Position numbers and translations under genes: made by a program
Shown: in pieces, positions 23,901-34,925 of the stretch
Layout: each line of letters starts with the position of its first letter
Numbering within the stretch: the first letter of the stretch is position 1
Notes under the pieces: generated by a model
The model's database searches: none
Seen by the model: the letters and a program-made list of their open reading frames with translations, nothing else
What the model was told of the DNA's origin: nothing
Origin: Aplysia californica
Taxonomy: Eukaryota > Mollusca > Gastropoda > Aplysiida > Aplysiidae
Direction of reading: 5' to 3'
NCBI RefSeq assembly: GCF_000002075.1
Contig: NW_004798309.1
Location: 69,472 to 133,471, forward strand
Length of the DNA stretch: 64,000 nucleotides

Positions 23901-26900
23901 TGCGGGTAGTCATAAAGCACGCATCTGCTGCCCAGCAGAGCGTAGCTTGTGATCTTGGAGCACAGGTAATTTGATGGCCTGGGGCATGGCACATTGTGTT
24001 TTTTTGCTTTTTTCAACATTTAGAGTTTGAATTTCGACCAAATATTTCTTGAGCACATGCAACCTGTACCACAGATTAAGAAACAGTAATAAAAAAATAT
24101 TTCAAAATTTGGGGGTAGTGACATTGTATCATGTGGCCGACGATATACGATCACCAAAGACCATTATTCTAACCATCTAGAAAAACGCAGAGGAAAGATC
24201 CGAAAAGGCATTTTGCTGCTTCATGACAACGAATCAACACACACTTCAAGAAAAGCTGCAGAAATTGCGCATGAAAATGACTATGAAATTTTGCCACATT
24301 CATCCTATTCTCCAGATTTAGTCCCGTCTGACTTTTTTCATTCCACAAAATAAAAAAAGGATTTAAATGGAAGGCATTTTGAAAGTGATGATGAGGTCAA
24401 AGAAGCTGTAGAGGGCTGGTTTCCTGACATAGAGAAGGTCCTATTCTCAAGGTCTTTTCAAGGTCATACAACAATGGCAAAAATGTGTAACTGTGGGAGG
24501 CGACTACATAGAGAGAGACTAAACTTAGCTCCAACTCCAAATTTCAGCTTTCTACCTTTATTCCGTCATGGTCAGGTAAAAAAACTTTTGGTATGCCCCT
24601 CGTAAAACAAAACAGTTTCATTGAACAAAGTATTTAAACAAAACATATAATTATTTGTATCGTTGAAGTTGAACACTTTGAACTGGGTAGAAGCCTAGTA
24701 GAAATCAAATCTTTGCACGATATGGATGCATCTCATCATTATGCTTTATATAGTTAAAGTCACGTCACGTCCATGATCTTGTTCCTCTCGGCGTCGTTCA
24801 TGCAGGATGAAGAACGCTCTTCCACACTTTGCTCTCCGCCCTCTCCCCCTCCCCCCTCCTCTATCACTTCCTCTTCTTCCTCCTTTTCTTCTCCTTCTTC
24901 TTCTTCTTCTTCTTCTTCCACCTCACGCCTCATCCCTCTGATGGAGCGTGAGGTGCACCCTTCCCCCTCTTCCCAGCTCCCTCCGTCTGCTCCCTCTCCA
25001 GCAGACACCCCCCTACCCCACCACCAACCAATGGAGGAAGACAGCTCCGACCCCCCTCCCCGGCCTGACCCGGGGAGGGGCGGAGTCTGTCACTCCTCCA
25101 AATCCCCCACTAGACCGCCGTCCAATCCAGGACGGCAACCTAGAAAACACTCTGCCTCCCCCGTAAGGAGGAGTCAGAGTGTTTCTTCGAAGCCGGGGCC
25201 TAAGTGCTCCAAATCAAAAAGTAAAAATTCATAATGGCGGTCCTGCAATGGAATGCCGGCGGAATCCGACCTTCCATTGCAGAATTGCAACATTTACAGG
25301 CCACACTGTGCCCACGGGTGGCCTGTATTCTAGAAACAAAATTCGCCCCGGCTTCAACCATAGACTTAAGAGGATTTACTGCGTACCATCACATTCACAC
25401 GGAGAACCAGATTGCTTCCGGTGGTACCACCATCTACACCGACAACCACACACTCCACAGACAAGTACATCTTAAGACGACCCTCCAGGCTATTGCCGTA
25501 CGGGTCACCCTGCACAGACCAATCACGATCTGCTCAGTTTACATCCCACCAACTTACCCCCTCAAAATAACCCAACTAAATGACTTAAAATCTCAGCTCC
25601 CAAAACCTTTTATTTTGCTAGGTGATTTCAATGCCCACAGCCCCCTTTGGGGAGACAAACCTATAGACCAGAAAGGAAAAATAATAGAAAACTTTTTATT
25701 TCAAAATAACATCTGTCTCTTAAATGATAAATCCCCAACTTACAGAAACAGAGCCACTTATGGCACTTCATCCCTTGACCTCACCTTTTGTACCCCTGAC
25801 CTAGTCCCAGATCTTGAGTGGTCTGTGCTGGATGACCGTACGGACCATTTCCCAATTCTCCTAAAAAACAATAGCCTCCAAAACGACCCGATCCCAGAAC
25901 GCTTCAACTTAAAAAAAGCTGACTGGGACGGGTTTGCCAATCAATGTTCCAAGATTCTTAATCCCAATTTCGACCACAACAACAATAAATTCCACGAAAA
26001 GCTCTTAGAAATATGCCACAATCACATTCCAAAAACAAAAACAAAACCCCGGAGGAACAAGATCTGGTTCTCTTGGGAGTGTGAGGACGCAGTAAAGAAA
26101 AAGAAGGCAGCGTATCGAAGAGCCGTCAACAACACCACCATAGAAAACAAGATAATTTATTTAAAGGCTCGAGCTGAGGCACGTAGATGCCTCAGGGAGA
26201 GCAAAAGACAATCATTCCAAAAATACATCTCCAAAATCAACAGCCAGACACCACTCAACCAAGTTTTCCAAATTGCTAAAAAATTCTTAGGTAGACGCAC
26301 AGACACCATTCGGCACGTCCAGAGGCCGGATGGAACAACAGCTGAAACACAAGTAGACATTGCAAACACAATAGCTACATCTCTAGCCAAAAACTCATCC
26401 CAAGCAAACTACAACACCACTTTTCAAAACATCAAAACTAACAGAGAAAAACAACACTCAAACAACACTGAAACCTACAACGCAGACTTCACAATAGACG
26501 AACTAACATCGTGCATCTCGGACCTGGGCGATACAGCCCCGGGACCGGATGACATCCACAACAAGATCATTAGACACTTACCCTCAGAAACACTCACACT
26601 CATACTACACATATACAACGACATGTGGCGGTCGCACTCCTTTCCGGAGTCTTGGCGTCTCGCCACTGTCATTCCAATACCCAAACCTAACAAAGACCAC
26701 ACACACCCATCCAATTACAGACCTATAGCCCTAACGAGCTGTCTCTGCAAACTGATTGAAAAAATGATTCACAGGCGACTCATGTGGTTTCTGGAAACGA
26801 CGGGCTCGCTGAGCGGTCTCCAGTGCGGATTCAGGAAAACTCGATCCACTCTGGATCACCTGGTCCGCCTGGAGACCTTTATACGCGAGACGTTCGCTGA

Positions 26901-29015
26901 AAGAGGCCACATGATCGCCATCTTTTTTTACCTAGAAAAAGCCTTCGACACAACCTGGAAGTACGGCATTCTTCGAGACCTGCACGCACTCGGCATACGC
27001 GGTCACCTCCCTGCCTTCATTGTCAACTTCTTGAAGAACCGTTCCTTCCAGGTTCGTGTCGGATCCTCCCTTTCAGACCCCCACCAACAGGAGGAAGGAG
27101 TCCCCCAGGGGAGCATCCTTTCTCCTCTCCTATTTGAAATTAAAATAAACTCCATAGTGAAAACCCTCCAGAACAGCATAGACAGCTCGTTATACGTTGA
27201 CGACTTCTTGATATGCTGCCGATCGAAAAATCCTCATTTGAGATCTATGGAAAGGCAGCTGCAAACGCAGCTGCAAAAACTTGAAACGTGGGCAAACAAC
27301 AACGGTTTCAAGTTCTCCCCGTCAAAGACGGTTGCAGTACACTTCTGCCGAACAGGCAGACGTGTGCTGCAGCCGAATTTGACACTATACGGGGAAAGGA
27401 TTCCCGTCCAGGACCAAGCTCGTTTCCTCGGCGTCATTTTCGACAAAAAACTTACATTCATACCACACATCAAAGACCTTCGTGTGAGGTGCCAGAAAGC
27501 GTTAAACGCTTTGAAAATTCTATCAAATCCGGAGTGGGGCGGGGACTCAAAACACCTTCTCCACTTGTACATCTCCCTTGTCCGGTCCAGGCTTGACTAC
27601 GGCTGTCAAGTCTACGGATCGGCAAAACCACACGTCTTAAAAATACTAGATCCAATACAAAACCAAGGACTCCGCCTCGCTCTGGGGGCTTTCCGCACTT
27701 CTCCGGTGGAGAGCCTCCAGGCCGAGGCCAACATACCACCACTCTCACTCAGACGCACACAACTCTCACTACAATACGCAGTTAAACAGAGCTCAACACC
27801 GGAAAATCCAGCGCACAACAGCACTTTTCAAACAAATCCAGAAACCAGAAACAGATTCCAAAACAACGAAAAACTCCTCAAACTTTTCGGCCTCAGAATC
27901 CTTGAGGACCTCAAAAACTTACACTTTTCCAAACGAGACATCCAACAAATTCTTTTCCCCGACCTCCCTCCGTGGCACCTCACCAAGGCAAAAGTAGATT
28001 TACAGCTGACCACACACAACAAAGAAAGCACAAACACCAAAACTTTTAAAGCAGAATACAAAAAACTAATAGATAAATACCCCGGTGCGGAGCTCATCTT
28101 CACGGATGGCTCCAAAAAAGACAATGAAGTGGGCGCCGCAGCGCTTTTCCCTTTCGTCAACCAGCAGCCACCTCCCGAATCGTCATCACCCCCTAACCTT
28201 TGACACGGGTCAAACTTCCATCTATTTATAGGTAGTAGGTAGTTACCGGAACATGTATAGGCCCTAGGTGAAGTGATGTGCCGTGATAGTCGCGATATAT
28301 TATTTATTGAGATTGTTTTGGTCTCTCTTTACTCATCACCACGAGAATTTCTTGAAGTTTTCCCCTGGACTCTGCCTTTACTAAAATCTCGAACCTAGAT
28401 CTAGATCTAGAGTTGTAATCTAGTGGCAGGTTGCAGATTTCTGTTGTTATCCAGTACATTCAAGAGATTAAATAAATTGGACTAGACTCTAGTAGTAGAC
28501 TCTTCTACTTCTACTTCTAAACCTTCGAGATTACAAAGGCCAAGCCTATGTTTGTATGGATTCGTTTTGTTAAAAGTGTTGTTTAACACAAAGTCTATGA
28601 AGTTAGCAAACCTAACACACTGTTTTCTAACTAAATGAAGCTTAAATTGACTTTTATATTGTCAATAAGAGATCAAGTTTAATCACCTAATCATTTAAGT
28701 AAGGAAGTGGCTATCCTCACCCGGGGTGAGAATAAAAACCCAACGATTGACCTCTCACCCCGGGTGAGACTTGCCAGCGTTGGCTATTCTCACCGAGTGA
28801 GAAACAAGACCTGTTTTTCCTAATTTCGAAATGCTTTCTATCGGTGTGGGTGATCAAATTGACAAAAGCAAAGAAAAAAATGACGCTATAGCACAAAAGA
28901 AAGCTAATTTGATCGTCTACAAAGATGCTATGGCTCTTTCACTTTTCGAATCGACCGAACTACGCGGGTCGCCATTTTGCTTTGCCCGAGAGTTCTCGCA
29001 AGATCTACTCCTCCC

Positions 29016-29076
<61 letters not shown>

Positions 29077-32000
29077 ATTTATTAAATCTGCAACCTGCAA
29101 TTAGATTACTACTAGACTTTAGTAAAGGCAGAGTCCAGGGAAAAACATCAATTAAATTCGTATGGTGCAGATGAGTAAAGAGAGACCAAAACAATCTCTC
29201 TAGTGCGACTATCATTGCACATCACTTCGCCTAATACATGTTCCGGTAGATTTAACTACCTATAAATAGATGGAAGTTTGACCCGTGTCAAAGGTTGGGG
29301 GTGGTTGACGATTCGGGAGGTGGCTGCGGGTTGACGAAAGGGAAAAGCGCGGCGCCGCAGCCCTATCTCCCAACAATACACACCAGAGGAGACTCCATCC
29401 TGAAGCCTCCATTTTCACTGCGGAGGCCACTGCCATTGACATGGCACTGGACTCTGTAGAAAATTCTCCTAACAAATCTTTCCTTATCCTTTCTGACTCT
29501 CTGTCTTGCATCACCTCACTCACAAACTACACACTCTTACACCCAAAAATAGTTAGGCTACAACAGAAAATCCATACACTATCCGAAACAGGAAAAAACA
29601 TCATGTTCGCATGTTTACCCAGCCATGTGGGCATCCGAGGAAACGAGCAGGTAGACGACCTGGCGAAGAAAGCTTCATCCCTTCTGCTGGGATCAACGAC
29701 AAACACTCTCCCACAGACTGACTTTAGAAATAAAGTCAAAAAGTACACCTCCAGTCTGTGGGAGAGCCACTGGGAAAACCAGAAAAATAATAAATTATAT
29801 GAAATTAAACCCAAACTAAAACATCGAAATCCTTCGGATCTCTCCAGAAGAGACGAAGTCATTTTTACTCGATTGCGCATCGGACACACGGCCCTTACCC
29901 ACAAATACCTCCTACAGGGAGATGAGAAGCCGTTCTGTGTCGGATGCGACACAGATTTTTACCATTAGACACATTTTAACAGAATGTCTAGACTTTGGAG
30001 AGATCCGAAGGAAATATTATAAAGGCAAGAAATTGCAGGATATTTTTTCCGTCATTGTTCCCAGCAGAATTTTAAATTTTATAAAGGCCATTGGCCTTTA
30101 TGGCGAGTTGTAGAGTGAATTTGATATTATTAAAAATTTTTATTGTTACTTAAAAGTTGTTTTAGATCACAAATGTATTTACACCGAATTTGAATATTTT
30201 AACTTTTTAGCATTTTAAAGTAAATTAGTTAGCCAGTCGTGAAGTGAACTTTCGCAGAGGTGAACAACTTGTGTTTCGCGCGCTCATATGACCTTAGCAG
30301 TTGCGAGCGCCGTAAAACCTTATACCATACCATACCATACCATCATTCAATTATCTTTCAGAAAATATATACTTTTGTAGGGTTTTTATTTGTTACAAGT
30401 CCATAAAGTTGATTTGTAAAGCATGTGCACGTTTTGGCTGATTAGCCCTGCCATTCCTGTTGAAACCACTTGCCAGAGTTAAGGTTAAACTTAAACCCAA
30501 ACTGGGTCCGCAAAATCCTTCGGACCTCTCCAGAAGAGACGTAGTCATTTTTACTCGATTACGCATCGGACACACGGCCCTAACACGCAAATACCTCCTT
30601 CAGGGAGATGAGAAGCCGTTCTGTGTCGGATGCGACACAGATTTTACCATTAGACACATTCTAACCGACTGTCTAGACTTCAAGGAAATACATCAAATGC
30701 AATAAATTGCAAGACATTTTTTCCGTCGTTGGTCCCAACAGAATCTTGGATTTTATGAAGGCCATTGGCCTTTATGGAATATTGTAGTGTAGAACAAAAT
30801 TGAATTATAATTTTTTAAAATAAAGGTTGTTTTAGACTGAAATTATATATTCACACCAGATTTTAAATTTTTTAACGTTATAAGACTGTCCCCGTAGGAT
30901 TATGCGATTGTGCGGCCGCGTTTTTTTATGTAATTCTGCAACACTTGTTTAATTTTGGATTAACCGCGTTTTTTCACGTTTTTTTCCTTTTTTACCAAAC
31001 CTTTCGCCATGTGACTAAAGGGACGTAATCACCGTAATAAGTCTCATTTAAGTGAAAAGATGGTTATTTCCCTTGTTAGAAGATCTTGGTTATGGGTTGT
31101 GATTTTGTTCCTTGAGCATGTTTTTTCAATCCATCAAAAGTTGTTGTTCTCATGTCTGCTGATGTTTCATGTTTGACAGGTGTCCCTGGTTTTAGTAACG
31201 TGCCAGCATCAGAGGTCCAAATGTCCTTTTTTAAATAAAAAAAAACAACATTTTTCTTTCCTCTATATATAGATCTAGATCTACAGCTGAAAGTTACAGA
31301 GATTATTATTTTTGATTGTTTTTTTTTTGTGTTTTTTTTTTTACTGATGTGTATTGTTTTCTTTTCCAAATACACAAAAAAAAATTACTGATACTGATAT
31401 GTTCTGTTTTCAATTTTTCTGTACATAAAACATGAAAATCATGAAACTTCGCGTTGAAAAAGTGCAAAACATGTCGCGAATGGTGTTACGCTAACTTGCA
31501 TAATTTTTGCATAATTTTGCTTTTTTTGTGCATAATTTGGCCTTCTAAATTTGCATAATTTTACGGGGACAGATAAGATGAAATGAGCCGAGCCCAGCCG
31601 TGCAGTGAACTGCAAATGAAAAACTAACTTTTGTTTTGAGCGCTCGTATGACCTTATGCAGTTGCGAGCGCCGTAAAACCCCATACTAAAAAACTAAGGT
31701 GAAATCAGGGCTCGTCTAAATAATGAAATCAAAGAAAACTGCATGTTCTTCCTGTTTGGCAATTTTTATCGAATTTCCATTTTTTTGTCTCAGTACCTTT
31801 TATGTCCATATATATATATATAAAAACACATTTCTGTGTGGATCTTACTGAAAAATGTTGTTCAAAGAACAAAGAAATATAAATCTGCAGTTTCCAATGA
31901 TTCTCAAGATTTGGAAGTCATCATACTTTAAAATTAAGTACTTCACTGTTATTCTCAGGCTGTTTTTTCTGCTTTTGTAACTGTAAGGTGAAAGTTTCTA

Positions 32001-33554
32001 ATCAGTCAAATTGTTATCCCTCCCCCTAAAGTGTGGCATCAAAGCTTTTTATTTGTCTTTTCAAACTATATAAATTTTTGGCTTGTTTAACCCCGTCTCC
32101 TGGCAGAGTTTCGAAGGCAATTACGAAGCGCCATTTTCTCGCTAATTTTTCCCCTGACACCAGGCGACCTGGACCTCCTTCAATCGCAAGCATCTTGACT
32201 TATATTCAAGGCAGATTGATATTTATTCACCAAAAGCCAAACAAATGAACAAGTTTTAAGATGATACGGAAACTCTATATGCCCCAAAATTGATGAGTGC
32301 CTGATTCTATGGCATTGTAAACAATATATTGTATGTGTTCATACAGTGCCAGATCTGCGACAGACATCGGCGATCATGGTTCTCCATTCATTCCTTTGCT
32401 TGGATGCTCTTAAAAAAGTTAGTTTTCCTGATCTTTACCTGTTATCCATTTGTTTAGGTTCCCAAAGTAGGTTGCTCTGGGCCTACCCCTGCCTCGTTTG
32501 CCTTCAATTTTGCCAGTGAGAGCTAGGTGTTCAATGTTCAAGATCCTTATATGTCTATTCAGGTATCCCAAAACTGCATTTGTCATTTCCTAATTATTTT
32601 TAACATTGAGCGTCCCACGTGGGTATATATTATTATTTTTATTATATACGTTGGTATGTGTATTATTATTTTTATATAATTTATATAATATGTATATATA
32701 AGCAAGCTATTTTTATTTTTAGCTTTACCTAAAAAAATTTTGTTTTATGACAGCTCGAAAAGGCGTTTTTGCAAAGAAAGCTATCAAACTGCGTACGATG
32801 TTTGGACCAATGGAGGCCGAAAGCTGCTCAGAAAAAGCAAGATTACCGGCCTGTAGCTTAGAATATGTGGTGCGTACAATCAGTGTTCCTGCTGTAGTCT
32901 GTTAAAAATTCTTGTTGTTAGTTAATGGCAATGGAAATGTTTGTGAATGGCATTGGGAAAGAGAGTGACAAGTGTCCATCATGGTGTGTGCCCATTTTAG
33001 ATGTGTATATCGTCAAACCTTGTTATCCCCCCCCCTTTCCATTATACCACCAGCCCTGCTTACTGCCAGGTTTTGCCAATGTACAAAATACAGCACCTGC
33101 ATGAACATTGCATTTGCTCCTGTACACACTGCCATCTGCCAACTGTCTGAGTTGTTTAAATTACTATAAATTTGCCCCGCTGTACTGCCAGCGAATTGGC
33201 CGTCAGGGATACACACTATACATGGTGCACGGCACCGATATGTTGGCTGCTTGATAATCTCTCCCCCACTTCACCTCGGCCTATCAGCAAAATATCCGGT
33301 GTTGCCAGATATCGGCCTGATGACCTAAAAACTGGTGGGTGTCCGTGAGGCTTTTGTTTTGTGAGTACTCGGGCTTAAGTCTACATGACACTTCTGGGAC
33401 GGGCGGAGGACTGATCTACATCTGGTTATAAAAAAGTATGTCTGCAGGGACGTTGACTTTAGCTAAACTTCTGATTTGGCAGAAATTTTTTATTTGAATT
33501 TACATGAAGTCATTAAGTTATAATGGGTTTGAAATTGTTCATGCGCACGCACAT

Positions 33555-33586
<32 letters not shown>

Positions 33587-34889
33587 GAGTACAGTAGTCT
33601 CCGCCCAAACGCACGCTTTCGTCCTCTGACGGTTTTTTGTACTACATAAAACTATATACTATATATACATACGTATATAATTTAGACGTACAAACGCACG
33701 GTCACTCCCCCTAAACGCATGCTCCAATCTGCGAAACACGCTGACAGGTAAAGCTTGACTAAGGGAAATTTCACTACGACTACTGTACGATCTGCATAGC
33801 TTGCTTAAGACAAGCCTAGAAAACCGGATATTTTGCGAGACTGCCCCTTACGCCAAACAAAGAGAGTGATGGACAGCATTTTCACACACAACTTTCCAGA
33901 CACATAGGTCTAGGACTGGTTGGTGATATGTTGGGGGGTTGGGGGACTGAAATGTTTTTTTATCTTGATCTAGGCCTGATGCGCGACATGCGTAAATGCC
34001 GTAAAACACTAGACAGGCCTCTATAGGATTAAAGATTAGCCAAATAAGCTGCGCTCGAAGAACTTATAATGTACTTGTTCAACGAATCACAAGAGAATAT
34101 GTTTCTCGAGGATGATTCTGCATAAATTTACGGTCGGGGATGGTCGCTTGGAAAGCCATGTGGCTGGGCCGTCGTCGCTATGACTATCACCAACAGTTTC
34201 CTCTTAGGCTTTCTGTTCCCGACGTTTATAGTGCATATTCATTACATTGAGTTTGTCTTTCTCCCCCCCCCCCTTCCACCCCATTCAACGCCGTTGTATT
34301 CTTAATCCCTGTCGGGGAATCCTTCACAAAACAGTCCCGTGTCGTCACATTATCTGCCAAAGTAACCCCCTCCTCCAAGGGAGATCACTAGAGTAATAAG
34401 GAATTGAGATGACTGCGTCCCTTCCTCCCCTTGCAAAGGTTCATGTAAACGCACGCTCCGTATAAACACACGCTAAGGAGCCCTCCCGAGCACCGTGCGT
34501 TTAGAGGCGGAGACTACTGTATCACCAACAATTTCTTTTTAGGCTATTGGTTCCCGGTATTTTATGGTGCATTCATTACATCGAGTCTGCCTTTCTGTCT
34601 GCCCCCCACACCCATTCAACGCCTTTGCAATCTTAACCGCAGTCGGGGAATCTTTTACAAAACAGTCACGTGTCGTCACATTATCGGCCCAAAGTGACCC
34701 CCTCCACAAAGGGAGGTCACTAGAATATCAAGGCATGAGATGACTGCGTCCCTTCCTCCCTTTGCAAAGGTTCATGTAAACGCACGCTCCGTATAAACAC
34801 ACGCTAAAGAGCCCTCCCGAGCACCGTGCGTTTAGGCGGAGACTACTGTACACATGCACGCATAAAATTAACACTTGCAGACACTCACA

Positions 34890-34925
<36 letters not shown>

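Larger units (their letters stand above)
20335..24142. mobile_element. 3.8-kb inverted-repeat element inserted in the mariner
   Basis: Ends CGTCGGCCACATGATACAAT (continuing to GTCAC) and their exact reverse complement lie at 20335-20359 and 24118-24142. ATAT flanks both sides. Removing the insert and one ATAT restores the mariner sequence GGATATACGATC. Equally, a TA duplication with ends starting TCGTCGG would fit. The interior holds a CA repeat, a pogo-like element, a LINE tail and a dispersed repeat. I saw no transposase and cannot assign a superfamily. Confidence 0.8.
19511..24602 (+). mobile_element. mariner element split by a 3.8-kb insertion
   Basis: Ends CGAGGGGCATAC / GTATGCCCCTCG are flanked by TA (19509-19510 and 24603-24604), and the inverted ends extend over about 65 bp with few mismatches. 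The left part (19511-20334) holds the N-terminal transposase region ([34 protein letters not shown]) and the first catalytic Asp in TIDET. The right part (24143-24602) holds [12 protein letters not shown] and [10 protein letters not shown], the other two Asp of a DD34D triad, then [16 protein letters not shown]. Stops and shifts break the left part in many places, so the element is inactive. The host intron is PRDM15-like intron 3. Confidence 0.85.
28141..29350. mobile_element. Mutator-like non-autonomous element in LINE-A RNase H
   Basis: A 1,210-bp element flanked by GGCGCCGCA (28132-28140, 29351-29359), a 9-bp duplication of LINE-A sequence. Its ends GCGCTTTTCCCTTTCGTCAA and the reverse complement continue as imperfect inverted repeats for roughly 290 bp, for example CTATTTATAGG, GGAACATGTAT and TGGACTCTGCCTTTACTAAA. 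Long inverted ends and a 9-bp duplication are the Mutator signature. No transposase is present. It carries a partial copy of the small element found at 1456-1691. Confidence 0.85.
24800..30345 (+). mobile_element. LINE-A copy 1 (I-type LINE, near-complete ORF2), split by a Mutator-like element
   Basis: An RNase H-bearing non-LTR retrotransposon. It begins inside ORF1 (5'-truncated) and runs through ORF1 end, all of ORF2 and the 3' UTR to GCGCTCATATGACCTTAGCA and GTTGCGAGCGCCGTAAAACC with a TTATACCATACC tail. Bases 28141-29350 are a later insertion flanked by a 9-bp duplication. It belongs with the A7 and A8 copies (54.8-60.0 kb) in a younger subgroup lacking TG in the 3' end. EN, RT, RNase H and a CCHC tail together point to the I superfamily. 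Confidence 0.9.
30484..31682 (+). mobile_element. LINE-A copy 2 (3' fragment), split by a 6-bp-TSD element
   Basis: Starts at [20 protein letters not shown] within ORF2, continues through the CCHC tail ([15 protein letters not shown]) and the 3' UTR, and ends GAGCGCTCGTATGACCTTAT / GTTGCGAGCGCCGTAAAACC after 31573. Bases 30886-31572 are an inserted DNA element. It belongs to the older subgroup with TATGCAG in the tail. Confidence 0.85.

Noticed and set aside
24773-25008. Ser-rich and Glu-rich frames on both strands
   Set aside because: They come from the TTC/CCT-rich ORF1 tail of LINE-A; only the + frame matching other ORF1 copies is kept.
28512-29215. Glu/Arg-rich frames around the CT repeat
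   Set aside because: Repeat-derived, inside a non-coding Mutator-like element.
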